A stretch of 22,113 nt of DNA from a virus. Positions within the stretch are counted from its first letter, which is position 1; each line of letters starts with the position of its first letter. Positions 14,049 through 21,144 of the stretch are shown in pieces. The stretch lies in the IMG/VR virus record IMGVR_UViG_3300031840_000789, positions 1-22,113 of that record; one strand, written 5' to 3'. Below the pieces are notes generated by a model that saw nothing but the letters and a program-made list of their open reading frames with translations, searched no databases and was not told the origin of the DNA. A program made the translations under genes and the position numbers.

Positions 14049-16286
14049 TTACTGCCCGACGTTGCGCACGAAGCCGCGGTGGTCGATGACACCGGCGCCA
14101 AAATCCTGGCGCGCTTTGATCTTGATGCCGTCGACCTCGAAGCCCTGCTGGGTTTCGATGTAGACGCCTTCCTCACCAGTGAGGTAGGCGTATTCGATGG
14201 TGTCGATGCGCGACGGCGCGGCCGCCACGTACCAGGTGGTTTCGCTGATGTCATCGAGGCGGGGCTCGACGATGAGCTGCAGGGTGTTGGCGAACGGGTT
14301 CACGTCGGCGGATTTGGCGCTGAGCACCTCGGACAGAATCTTCTGACCTTCGGTCTCCAGCGCCGCCGGCACGATCAGGTACTCACCGGCGAGGTTGAGC
14401 GGACGCTTGGAGTTGATGCCCTTCTGACGGCGCATCAGCTTCCGCGCCTCGGTGAGCGTCTCCACGGAGATCGGCCCGGCAGTGGCGACGTTGTTGTGGT
14501 CGCTGTGGAACAGCGCTTTATTGTCCGCCATCTTGACGTTGCTGGTAAGCAGCCCCCAGATGATGTTGCTTTCCAGCTCGGCGGCGCTGGCGCCGAACGC
14601 CATCGGGATCCGGCTGAAGGCGTCCAGGTCATCGTTGATGATGGTCTGGCGGGTCAGCGCGATGATCTTGCCGTAGGTTTCCAGGCGGTAGCGCTGGTTG
14701 TCTTCGCCCATGGTGCCGTAGCGGAATTCGCCATTCTCTTTGACTTTTTCCAGCTCCGGCGCTTCGCCCAACTGGGCCCGGTTGATGTACTTGAAGTCAC
14801 TGGCCGTGGTCTGGCGGCAGAACGGCTGGAAGGTGCGGGGGGCCGCTTCGTACCCCTGGCGCAGGGTCTTGTTGGCGACGTCGGCCAGGATGGCCGGGAA
14901 GTCGCTGGTGGAGTGCATGGCTTCGGCGGCGATCGCCATGGGCGTCATGCCCCGGGTGGATTTGCCACCGTAGTTGAGCACTTCCTTGGCCATGTCCAGC
15001 AGGTTCATGCCGCGGTAGTTGACGGCGTCGTCGGCCAGTTTGTGCTGGCGCGGGTCAACGCGGTTCATCAGGGCGGCCACCATACCGGCGCGCAGGGCTT
15101 CGCCGTCGTGGGCGACGGACACATGGCCACCGGGCAGGTTGTTCATCTGGCGCTTGGCCAAGGCGTCGAGCGCCTGGTTGCGCGCCTCGGCTACGGTGGC
15201 GCCGCTGTCGATCAGGGTCTCCACCAGGCTGTCGTCGAGGCGGTGGATTTTGCCGAGGTTGCGGATGTCCTTGCAGCGGGTGCGCTCGGCGGCGATCGCT
15301 GCAGTGGCGGCACTGCCGGCGTTCTCCGCTTTGCTTGCCGCCGCGGCAGGGATTTCTTCTTCCTCTTCCTCGCCGCCAGCGGCAGGGTCACGGCGCGACC
15401 CGCCGCGATTCTCGGCGTCGGCTGCATCGCCACCGGCGTTGTCGCCGCCTTCCCCGCCGGACTTGGCTTTGGCTTCGGCAGCGACGACCCGGGCCTTGAG
15501 CTGGGCGTCTGTTTCACCATCGAGGCGGCACAGGCCCACCGCCTTGGCGCGTTGGTCAAGATTCATATCATCACCTTTCGGTTTGGGGTTTTTCGCGGCG
15601 GTGGCCGCTGTGGGGTTGCCCGCCTGGGGCGGGCGGTGGAACAGGTTCACGGCCGCTTGCGGGGCCTTGTCGAATTGGCTCAGGTCCGCCTGGGCGACGG
15701 CCTGGATGGGGGCCACGAGTTCGTCGGCGAAGCCCAACTCGACGGCTTGCTCGCCGTTGAGCCAGGTTTCGGCGGCCATCATGGCTTTGATGGTTTCTTT
15801 ATCTATCCCGGTTTTGGCGGCGTAGATATCGGCGACGGTGTCTTCGAACTGGTCGTAGACATCGGCAGTGCGCCGGTGGTCGTCGGATTCGCCGTAGCTG
15901 GGCCCGTTGGGCTTGTGGATCATGATGAAAGCGTTGGGTGGGATCCGTACGGTGTCGCCGGCCATGGCGATGACGCTGGCCATGCTGAGTGCTATGCCGT
16001 CGATGGTCACCTCAACCGGGCGCTCGTTGTATTTGAGCCGGTTGTAGATCGCCAGACCCTCGACGATGTTGCCGCCTTCACTGTGGATCCGTACCGGCAG
16101 TGGGCCAGTGCCGTTGCTCAGCGATTCGAGTTCGTGGACGATGGTTTCCGCGTCGAGGCCGTCGAACCAGTCACCGATCACGCCGTAGAGCAGCAGCTCG
16201 CCCTGGGCGTTGATTCGGTTTGTTGCGGACAAAGCGAGGCCCTGGGCGGTGGCCTTGGCCAGCGCCTTCTTCTTGAACTTTCGCAT
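14049..16286 (-). CDS. ClpP-like prohead protease / scaffold / major capsid fusion protein
   Basis: The product has 745 residues in three parts. Residues about 30-195 are a ClpP-like serine protease: LLLYGVIGDWFDG, then IDGIALSMAS with probable nucleophile Ser101, FIMIHKP with His124, and AAETWLNGEQAVELGFAD, whose Glu173 is where ClpP has its acid residue. Residues about 240-385 are an acidic, alanine- and glycine-rich linker with a run of six glutamates and then helices, like a scaffold or delta domain. Residues about 390-745 are a capsid domain of the type seen in protease-capsid fusions (TSDFPAILADVANKTL, FRYGTMGEDNQRYRLETYG, IINDDLDAFSRIP). The ATG has GGAG 5 bases upstream. Self-cleavage between protease, scaffold and capsid parts is expected from related fusions. 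An internal start could also yield a protease-free product. Confidence 0.9.
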   Translation of the reverse strand: MRKFKKKALAKATAQGLALSATNRINAQGELLLYGVIGDWFDGLDAETIVHELESLSNGTGPLPVRIHSEGGNIVEGLAIYNRLKYNERPVEVTIDGIALSMASVIAMAGDTVRIPPNAFIMIHKPNGPSYGESDDHRRTADVYDQFEDTVADIYAAKTGIDKETIKAMMAAETWLNGEQAVELGFADELVAPIQAVAQADLSQFDKAPQAAVNLFHRPPQAGNPTAATAAKNPKPKGDDMNLDQRAKAVGLCRLDGETDAQLKARVVAAEAKAKSGGEGGDNAGGDAADAENRGGSRRDPAAGGEEEEEEIPAAAASKAENAGSAATAAIAAERTRCKDIRNLGKIHRLDDSLVETLIDSGATVAEARNQALDALAKRQMNNLPGGHVSVAHDGEALRAGMVAALMNRVDPRQHKLADDAVNYRGMNLLDMAKEVLNYGGKSTRGMTPMAIAAEAMHSTSDFPAILADVANKTLRQGYEAAPRTFQPFCRQTTASDFKYINRAQLGEAPELEKVKENGEFRYGTMGEDNQRYRLETYGKIIALTRQTIINDDLDAFSRIPMAFGASAAELESNIIWGLLTSNVKMADNKALFHSDHNNVATAGPISVETLTEARKLMRRQKGINSKRPLNLAGEYLIVPAALETEGQKILSEVLSAKSADVNPFANTLQLIVEPRLDDISETTWYVAAAPSRIDTIEYAYLTGEEGVYIETQQGFEVDGIKIKARQDFGAGVIDHRGFVRNVGQ
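15564..15578 (-). promoter_or_regulatory. Internal ribosome site and ATG within the protease-capsid fusion gene
   Basis: On the transcribed strand the sequence reads AAAGGTGATGATATG. The ATG at 15566 (codon 241, MNLDQRAKAVG) is preceded by AAAGGTGA, six bases of which (AGGTGA) match the anti-SD complement, at a 4-base spacing. It sits exactly at the border between the protease part and the scaffold-like linker. Initiation here would give a 505-residue scaffold-capsid protein lacking the protease, in the way lambda makes Nu3 from inside gene C. This is a sequence-based prediction. Confidence 0.55.
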
Positions 16287-16298
16287 GGGAACTCCGGG

Positions 16299-17792
16299 TT
16301 ATTCGGTGACGGGGTCGTTGGCCGGATCGGGAAAGCCGGTGTCGCCCTGGCGGGCCTGGGTGACGCCGGCGTTGCTGACCAGGCCGGCGTCGGTGATGAG
16401 CGTCAGGCCGCGCGAACGCAGGCTCTTGATGTCTTGCTCGAGTTCATCCAGTACGTCGTCGGACTCGTAGCCTGTCTCGCGAATCATCTGGCTCTGTGAC
16501 TTGAAGCCGGCCCGGACCATCTGAACCATCGGCCCGACTTCGCGGGACGGGTCGAGCAGCTCGCGTTGCGGCGGCGCCCACTCCCACGTAACGCCGGTGA
16601 GTGGGTCACTGCTCAGCGCCATGGCAGCGTTGAACCAGCGGGCCAATCCATCGCACAACGTCGGGATCAGGGTGTTCCAGCGGTAGCTGTCGACCTCGCG
16701 GAGGAACTGCAGCATGCCGGCGCGGAACGACGAATAGTTGACTTCGCTCAGGTTGCCGGTGAGCAGCTCGAACGGAATGCCGTAGGCAATAGCGATGGCG
16801 TGCTGTTCGACGCTGACGAATTCACCGTGCCCGCTGACACTGGGCGGTGTGTTGAACTCGACAGATTCGCCGGGGCCCAGCCGGGGAAACATGCCCGGTT
16901 CCAGACGCTCCGGCAGCACGTCACCTTTTCGATCGCCTTCGCCGTCCGGTTCCGTTACGACGCCGACAAGGCAGGCGGCGCTTTTCTGCGCTTCGATGCG
17001 GGCGTCCTGGTAGTCATCCAGGTTCTGCATGCGCATCAGCGCCGCGGTGCCACGGGGCACGCCGCGCACCTGGCCGGGCCGCAGCATTTCGTACAGGTGA
17101 ATCACGTCCTCCGCCGGCGTGAGCTTGCTGCCGGTGATCGGTGAGAGACTCGCCATGGCATCACCGGGGTGGTTCTGGTGGAGCCAGTAGCCCACCCGCT
17201 TGTGCCGCATGTCGAACTGCACGCCCTGGACGGCGTAGCCGCTGTTCATGGGCCCGTTCTTTGTGTGGTCCAGGTAGTCGCCTTCCAATAGCCGCACCTT
17301 CAGCGGCACCGGAGTGCTCGGGTCGCGCTCGGTGATTCGAACGATCAAGGCGTCGCCGGATTCCATGGCGGTGCGCACGGCGGCGGATTGCAGGCCGTAG
17401 CCGTTGAGCCGACCGTCGTAGTCGATGGCCGTGGTCTCAATCCAGCCGAGCATGCGCTGGCGGGCGTCTTCGCGGACGCGCTCCACCCCGCCCTTGGCGC
17501 GCGGGCGGATGCCAGCGCCGACGATGTTCGTGGTCAGCCCCCGCATTGCGCTGGCCGCGTAGGGATTGTTGCGCACCATTTCACGGTGCCGGGCGCGCAG
17601 CAGCGGCAAGGCTGCCCGGCTCTCAGCGTTGGCGCTGGTGTCTCGGCCTCGCGTCCAGGTGTTGCGCCGGCCCTTGCCGGCGCCGTCGTAGCCGTTCACG
17701 GCACGCAGGCGCTCAGTAACGACTCGGGCCCGGGTACGCCGGGCTTCGGCCTCAGGGGAAAACCAGCCAATGGTGCGGTCCAGCCAGGTCAT
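16299..17792 (-). CDS. Portal protein, lambda gpB family
   Basis: The product has 497 residues, a little shorter than lambda gpB (533). It begins MTWLDRTIGWFSPEAEARRTRAR and carries NTWTRGRDTSANAE, LLRARHREMVRNNPYAASAMRGLTTNIVG, a central RLLEGDYLD segment and, near residue 340, the diagnostic YGIPFELLTGNLSEVNYSSFRAGMLQF stretch that lambda-type portals share. The C-terminal part (KSLRSRGLTLITDAG) is helical. Portals form the dodecameric ring at one capsid vertex through which DNA is packaged and to which the head-tail joiner binds. The ATG overlaps the gpW-like gene's stop as ATGA, and the capsid fusion gene follows after 12 bases, an order typical of lambda-like head modules. Confidence 0.93.
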   Translation of the reverse strand: MTWLDRTIGWFSPEAEARRTRARVVTERLRAVNGYDGAGKGRRNTWTRGRDTSANAESRAALPLLRARHREMVRNNPYAASAMRGLTTNIVGAGIRPRAKGGVERVREDARQRMLGWIETTAIDYDGRLNGYGLQSAAVRTAMESGDALIVRITERDPSTPVPLKVRLLEGDYLDHTKNGPMNSGYAVQGVQFDMRHKRVGYWLHQNHPGDAMASLSPITGSKLTPAEDVIHLYEMLRPGQVRGVPRGTAALMRMQNLDDYQDARIEAQKSAACLVGVVTEPDGEGDRKGDVLPERLEPGMFPRLGPGESVEFNTPPSVSGHGEFVSVEQHAIAIAYGIPFELLTGNLSEVNYSSFRAGMLQFLREVDSYRWNTLIPTLCDGLARWFNAAMALSSDPLTGVTWEWAPPQRELLDPSREVGPMVQMVRAGFKSQSQMIRETGYESDDVLDELEQDIKSLRSRGLTLITDAGLVSNAGVTQARQGDTGFPDPANDPVTE

Positions 17793-17995
17793 TGGTACCC
17801 CCGATCAAACGTGGGCGCGTAGACGGCCTGCCGCTTGCGAGTGGGGCTGGCTAGCCGGCGCTCGATCATGTTGCGGATACGGATCATGTCGTCGAGGCTG
17901 CGGAACTCCGTGGTCTTCCCGTTGTGGGTCACACGGAGGGTGCCCGACGCGATCGCTGTATCGAGCCGGTCCAGGTCCTGTTGCGTGTACGCCAT
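17789..17995 (-). CDS. gpW-like head-tail joining protein
   Basis: The product has 68 residues, the same length as lambda gpW. It reads as two helices with a beta hairpin between them: TQQDLDRLDTAIASG, then LRVTHNGKTTEFRS, then DDMIRIRNMIERRLAS, which is the gpW fold. The tail end (VYAPTFDRGY) is disordered-looking, as in gpW. In lambda this protein enters the portal channel after packaging and provides the platform for gpFII and the tail. It lies between the large terminase and portal genes, as in lambda, with GGAAC upstream of the ATG and an ATGA overlap with the portal start. Confidence 0.88.
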   Translation of the reverse strand: MAYTQQDLDRLDTAIASGTLRVTHNGKTTEFRSLDDMIRIRNMIERRLASPTRKRQAVYAPTFDRGYQ

Positions 17996-17998
17996 GGG

Positions 17999-20020
17999 TT
18001 AGTTCCAGTAAGAGGATTTGCGGCGCCGTGGCGGCGCGGCGGCGGCGGGCTCTTTGCCGCCGAACATGTCGCCTTGCTTCAGCTGGGATTCGTATTCATC
18101 CCAGCGGTCGTCTTTCCATGTGTGCAGCCGCAGGCTGTAGGCCGCGTGCAGCGCGTAGATCTCGCAGTCGGCGGCTTCCACGGGCTGACCGGGCTTGTCG
18201 TGCCAGATCAGCTTGCCGCTGAAGCGCGCGCTGGGCGCTTTGATCACGCCGGTCAGCTGCTCGTAATAGTCGTCGCGGACGTCCTGGTACCAGTGCATGC
18301 GGCCGGGCCCGGAGCCGCGGAGGCTGAGCCGGCCGCCTTCGCCAAACAGCAGGTCTTTAGCTTTGTGCGTGCCCACCTGGTAAACCAGCAGGCCGAACTT
18401 GCTGGCCTTGGTTTGGCGCTTGCCCTTGTAGTCGGTCTTCTTCGGGGCGCTGAAAATCTCGCGGCGGCCGTAGTCGTTGGAGCTGCCCTTGATGGCCCGG
18501 ACGCCTCGGCTTTGCCGGGTGCGGACGAATTCGTAGACCTGCTCAGTGGAGTGGCCGCCGCTGTCGATGCTGACGGCGCGCGGCAGCAACCGGTGGCCGG
18601 CCTCGCTCTGGATCGGCGTGGCCAGAAGGTCGTCCAGTTCTTTCCAGACCGGGTCGCTGGAATCCGTGGTGCTCACCTTGGCGTACAGTTCGCCCCAGTA
18701 GAGCAGCCAGCTCTCCATGCCCCGCCCCCAGGCGCGCATCACTACCGCCAGGCGGTCGCGCTGCACGTCGACGCCGACGGTGATGATCAGCCCACCGAGA
18801 GGCACCCAGAATTCCCGGTAATCCTCGGCGCGCTCGCGCAGCACCTCCGCGTCCGGGGTCGCGGTTTCGTAGGCGTAGGTGCGGCCCAGCTTCTGGTTGG
18901 TGAACGTGATCTTGCCGCTCAGGTCGCCCTTGGTGGCTTGGTACTCGGCGGTCAGGTGATCGCGCACTACGTCGGCCAGGGTGGTCCCGGGCACGCAGGC
19001 GTACAGCTCACTGAGTTCCATGAACCCGGCGCTGCCGTGGAACGGCTGCGTGGGCGTCCAGCCGCAGAGCGGGTCGCCGGCGGCGACGGCGTTAAACACC
19101 GTGTCGCGGACGTTGCGCTGGCGCTGGTCGTCGTCCCAGGCGGCACCGCAGTGCGGGCAGCCGTACACTGCGGTGTCCGGCAGCGCCCGCCCGAACACTT
19201 CGTGCTCGGGCTGGTCGTCGTCGGCGTCGAGCCAGCTCACGTTTTCCCAGGCCAGAACGTGGGCATCGCCGCATTCGTGGCAGACCACCGGGAGCACCCG
19301 GCAATCCGATTGCTTGATGCGGTGCTCGGTTTTGCTCAGGTCGCGGATGGTCGGGGTGCCGCCGACGATGAGCTTGCTGCCCAGGTAGCGCTTGAGCCGC
19401 TCTTCCAGCAGGCCGATCGCGGTGCCCTGCTGCTTCACGTCGTCGCTGGTGTCGTCCGGTTCCTCGATGACGCCGACGCCCACCGAGCTGGTGGACTTCA
19501 CGTTGCCCGGGCTGTTGGACCCGACCAGCTTGAGGAAGCCGCCCGGGTAGCTTTTCAGATCCCAGCGGTTGCCAGCCTTGCGGCTGGTGCTCACGTCGAT
19601 CAGGCCCCGCAGGATGGGCGAGGCTTCGAACGCGGGGCACAGTTTTTCATCGTGGAACGCTTTGCCGTCCTTCTCTTTGGCGAACAGCACCATGATCGGC
19701 GCCGGGTGGGCCTCCACCCGCTTAGCCAAGTAGCCGATCAGGAAGTAGGTCCAGCCGATCTGGGCGGCCTTCATCAGGTCGACCTCGCCCACCGCCGGAT
19801 CGTCCAGCGCCGCAGCAACGCCGAGAAAGTACGGCGCGTAGTGGAAGTCGTAGGTGCCGGCCAGGTCGCCGATGGCTTCCGGCAGGTGGTAGTGCTCAGT
19901 AAGCCACTGCGCCGTCGCTACCGATTTGCGGGGCCGGAACTTCGCCGCCGCCTGATTCAAGATCCCCCGCAGCGTGCTCCGCAAAGCCACCAATTCGCTC
20001 GATTGCAGGTTCAATGACAT
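17999..20020 (-). CDS. Terminase large subunit, lambda gpA family
   Basis: The product has 673 residues (lambda gpA has 641). It contains an N-terminal LFRP-like segment (FRPRKSVATAQWLTEHYHLPE), a degenerate Walker A region LMKAAQIGWT with Lys84, a Walker B/catalytic region GVIEEPDD with Glu186-Glu187, and a probable zinc site with CHEC (247-250) and CPHC (288-291). The C-terminal nuclease includes GVDVQRDR with Asp418 and SIDSGGHSTEQVYEFVR. ETATPDAEVLRERAEDY before the nuclease is typical of the family. It packages DNA into the prohead and cuts it. The ATG at 20020 keeps the conserved N-terminus but makes the gene overlap the small subunit gene by 125 bases; no later start preserves that N-terminus, and the SD is weak. 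Confidence 0.94.
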   Translation of the reverse strand: MSLNLQSSELVALRSTLRGILNQAAAKFRPRKSVATAQWLTEHYHLPEAIGDLAGTYDFHYAPYFLGVAAALDDPAVGEVDLMKAAQIGWTYFLIGYLAKRVEAHPAPIMVLFAKEKDGKAFHDEKLCPAFEASPILRGLIDVSTSRKAGNRWDLKSYPGGFLKLVGSNSPGNVKSTSSVGVGVIEEPDDTSDDVKQQGTAIGLLEERLKRYLGSKLIVGGTPTIRDLSKTEHRIKQSDCRVLPVVCHECGDAHVLAWENVSWLDADDDQPEHEVFGRALPDTAVYGCPHCGAAWDDDQRQRNVRDTVFNAVAAGDPLCGWTPTQPFHGSAGFMELSELYACVPGTTLADVVRDHLTAEYQATKGDLSGKITFTNQKLGRTYAYETATPDAEVLRERAEDYREFWVPLGGLIITVGVDVQRDRLAVVMRAWGRGMESWLLYWGELYAKVSTTDSSDPVWKELDDLLATPIQSEAGHRLLPRAVSIDSGGHSTEQVYEFVRTRQSRGVRAIKGSSNDYGRREIFSAPKKTDYKGKRQTKASKFGLLVYQVGTHKAKDLLFGEGGRLSLRGSGPGRMHWYQDVRDDYYEQLTGVIKAPSARFSGKLIWHDKPGQPVEAADCEIYALHAAYSLRLHTWKDDRWDEYESQLKQGDMFGGKEPAAAAPPRRRKSSYWN

Positions 20021-20432
20021 CGGTCAGGGTCTCGGGGGCGATCGTGATTCCGTGCTCGCTTTCCAGGGCCTGGCGCAGCTTCTCCACCGCCGCGCGGATT
20101 TCCCTGTTGGTATGGCCGGCCCAGTCGACGACGATGCGGGCGGCGTCGTCGGCGGGCACCAGTTTGCCGAGGCGCTCGGCGTAGTTGAGGCGCATCATCG
20201 CGGTTTTGGCTTGGGCTTCCTCCACCCGGGCGGTGGTCAGGGCGCCCTGGTTGTCGCCACCGCGCCCGGCGGCGTAGCTGCGCAGGTGGTCGCAGTAGGC
20301 GCGCAGCCATTCACCCATGGATCCGTCCCGCGGCAGGTGGCCGTCGTTGAGGTGTTTGCTCACCGCCGGCTGGCTGATCCCGACCAAGCGCGCAAACGCG
20401 CTGGCCGTCGCGCGATCATCAAGTGAAGTCAT
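19896..20432 (-). CDS. Terminase small subunit, Nu1-like
   Basis: The product has 178 residues (lambda gpNu1 has 181). Residues about 9-35 form a helix-turn-helix (SAFARLVGISQPAVSKHLNDG), the DNA-binding winged-helix part that recognises the packaging site. LPRDGSMGEWLRAYCDHLR follows, then a helical oligomerisation region around 65-125 with TARVEEAQAKTAMMRLNYAERLGKLVP, a run common in Nu1-type proteins. The last 40 residues are glycine- and alanine-rich and are translated from DNA that also encodes the large subunit's N-terminus in another frame. The start has GGTGG upstream. The gap before it is a candidate cos region, which agrees with lambda, where Nu1 binds just upstream of its own gene. 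Confidence 0.9.
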   Translation of the reverse strand: MTSLDDRATASAFARLVGISQPAVSKHLNDGHLPRDGSMGEWLRAYCDHLRSYAAGRGGDNQGALTTARVEEAQAKTAMMRLNYAERLGKLVPADDAARIVVDWAGHTNREIRAAVEKLRQALESEHGITIAPETLTDVIEPAIERIGGFAEHAAGDLESGGGEVPAPQIGSDGAVAY

Positions 20433-20564
20433 CCGGAAACCACCGTATAGCTATAACCCCCTATGCCGCGCCAAATCTGCAAACAGATCGCGCTCTACGC
20501 ACCCTTGAGCGGTCTGGCCCGGGAAGGACCCGCGGCCATGGGGTGCCCCAAAAGGGTGCATAGG
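20433..20564. other. Non-coding gap between lysis and terminase genes; candidate cos/packaging region
   Basis: No gene fits here. The gap holds several symmetrical elements. TATAGCTATA is a 10-bp palindrome at 20446-20455. A two-part hairpin pairs GCGC 20468-20471 with 20490-20493 and ATCTG 20475-20479 with CAGAT 20484-20488. A 20-bp hyphenated dyad lies at 20511-20530, and GCACCCTT at 20499-20506 is inverted as AAGGGTGC at 20552-20559. In lambda the cos site with its Nu1-binding sites occupies exactly this position, between the lysis genes and nu1. The cut site itself cannot be proven from sequence. Confidence 0.5.
20511..20530. other. 20-bp hyphenated dyad, candidate terminase nicking site
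   Basis: GGTC-TGG-CCC is mirrored by GGG-AAG-GACC: the outer 4 bases and the central 6 bases (CCCGGG) are perfectly symmetrical with 3-base spacers on each side. Lambda's cosN is a 22-bp interval with partial dyad symmetry, cut by two staggered nicks. The resemblance is one of layout, not of sequence. Confidence 0.35.
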
Positions 20565-20858
20565 TCAGGGTTTCGAGACGCCAGCAGCATCGGGTCGTTG
20601 TTGGTTGGCTTCCCGCGCCGCGTCAATCGTTGCGTTGTGTTTGCGGGCCCGTTCCTCTGTCCGCTCGATGTAATCCACGAACGCCTCGTTGCCACCGCCT
20701 GGGTACCAGACCGGCATGACGAAGTGCGGCAGCAGGTCGTCAGGAATCGTTTGGTGAATCACCTTCGTCTGCACTGGGGGCGCAGGGCACAAGCTCGCAC
20801 AGCCGCTGATCAACAGGCTCAGGGATATCAGTAGCCATCCAGTCGCCCGCCTCGGCAT
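20565..20858 (-). CDS. Rz1: Rz1-like outer-membrane spanin lipoprotein
   Basis: The product has 97 residues. The open frame starts further upstream, but the ATG at 20858 is chosen because it gives a lipoprotein signal: MPRRATGWLLISLSLLISGC, with Arg3-Arg4, a hydrophobic core and the lipobox LISG-Cys20. After cleavage, 78 residues remain, starting CASLCPAPP with a modest proline content and ending in a charged helix (DYIERTEERARKHN). It overlaps the Rz gene by 119 bases in another frame and runs 175 bases past its end. The mature part is longer than that of lambda Rz1 (40 residues). It should pair with Rz in the periplasm to disrupt the outer membrane in the last step of lysis. Strong positional and signal evidence supports the call. 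Confidence 0.88.
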   Translation of the reverse strand: MPRRATGWLLISLSLLISGCASLCPAPPVQTKVIHQTIPDDLLPHFVMPVWYPGGGNEAFVDYIERTEERARKHNATIDAAREANQQRPDAAGVSKP

Positions 20859-21144
20859 CGAGCCGGCGACGCCATGCGCGCCGCTCGGCTTCCATTTGCT
20901 CGCCGATCTGGCGTATCTCGCGATCACGTTTCTCACGGATGGCCGCCTCATGGTCTCGTTGCTCAGTGAGCGTGCGCACCTGGTCACGCTCGGTTTTCAG
21001 GCTCTCGGCAAGCTGGGCGTTCTGCTGCTTCAGACCGCCGAGGTCCGCATTGAGCATCTGGATTTGACGATACTGGTAGTAGTTAGCCCCGATCAGGGCG
21101 GCCATAACCAGTGCGATCACCAGCCAGACTTTCCAGCTAAGCAT
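20740..21144 (-). CDS. Rz: Rz-like inner-membrane spanin
   Basis: The product has 134 residues. The ATG at 21144 overlaps the lysozyme stop as TGATG; the few codons upstream are out of context. Residues 3-22 (SWKVWLVIALVMAALIGANY) are one membrane helix with the short N-terminus inside. Residues about 25-98 are a charged coiled coil in the periplasm (QMLNADLGGLKQQNAQLAESL onward). The C-terminus carries WMATDIPEPVDQRLCEL, the usual Rz ending that contacts Rz1, and two cysteines (116 and 121) that could form intermolecular disulfides. The gene follows the lysozyme gene and contains the start of Rz1, the standard Gram-negative lysis arrangement. Confidence 0.9.
   Translation of the reverse strand: MLSWKVWLVIALVMAALIGANYYQYRQIQMLNADLGGLKQQNAQLAESLKTERDQVRTLTEQRDHEAAIREKRDREIRQIGEQMEAERRAWRRRLDAEAGDWMATDIPEPVDQRLCELVPCAPSADEGDSPNDS

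Noticed and set aside
13974-16499. 841-residue open frame on the plus strand opposite the capsid fusion gene
   Set aside because: The opposite strand encodes a clear protease-capsid fusion. The plus-strand product has biased composition (many VDG, GG and FF runs) and no recognisable domain.
17924-20017. 697-residue open frame on the plus strand opposite the large terminase gene
   Set aside because: It is an antisense shadow of the terminase gene with biased composition; the terminase on the other strand has ATPase, zinc and nuclease motifs.
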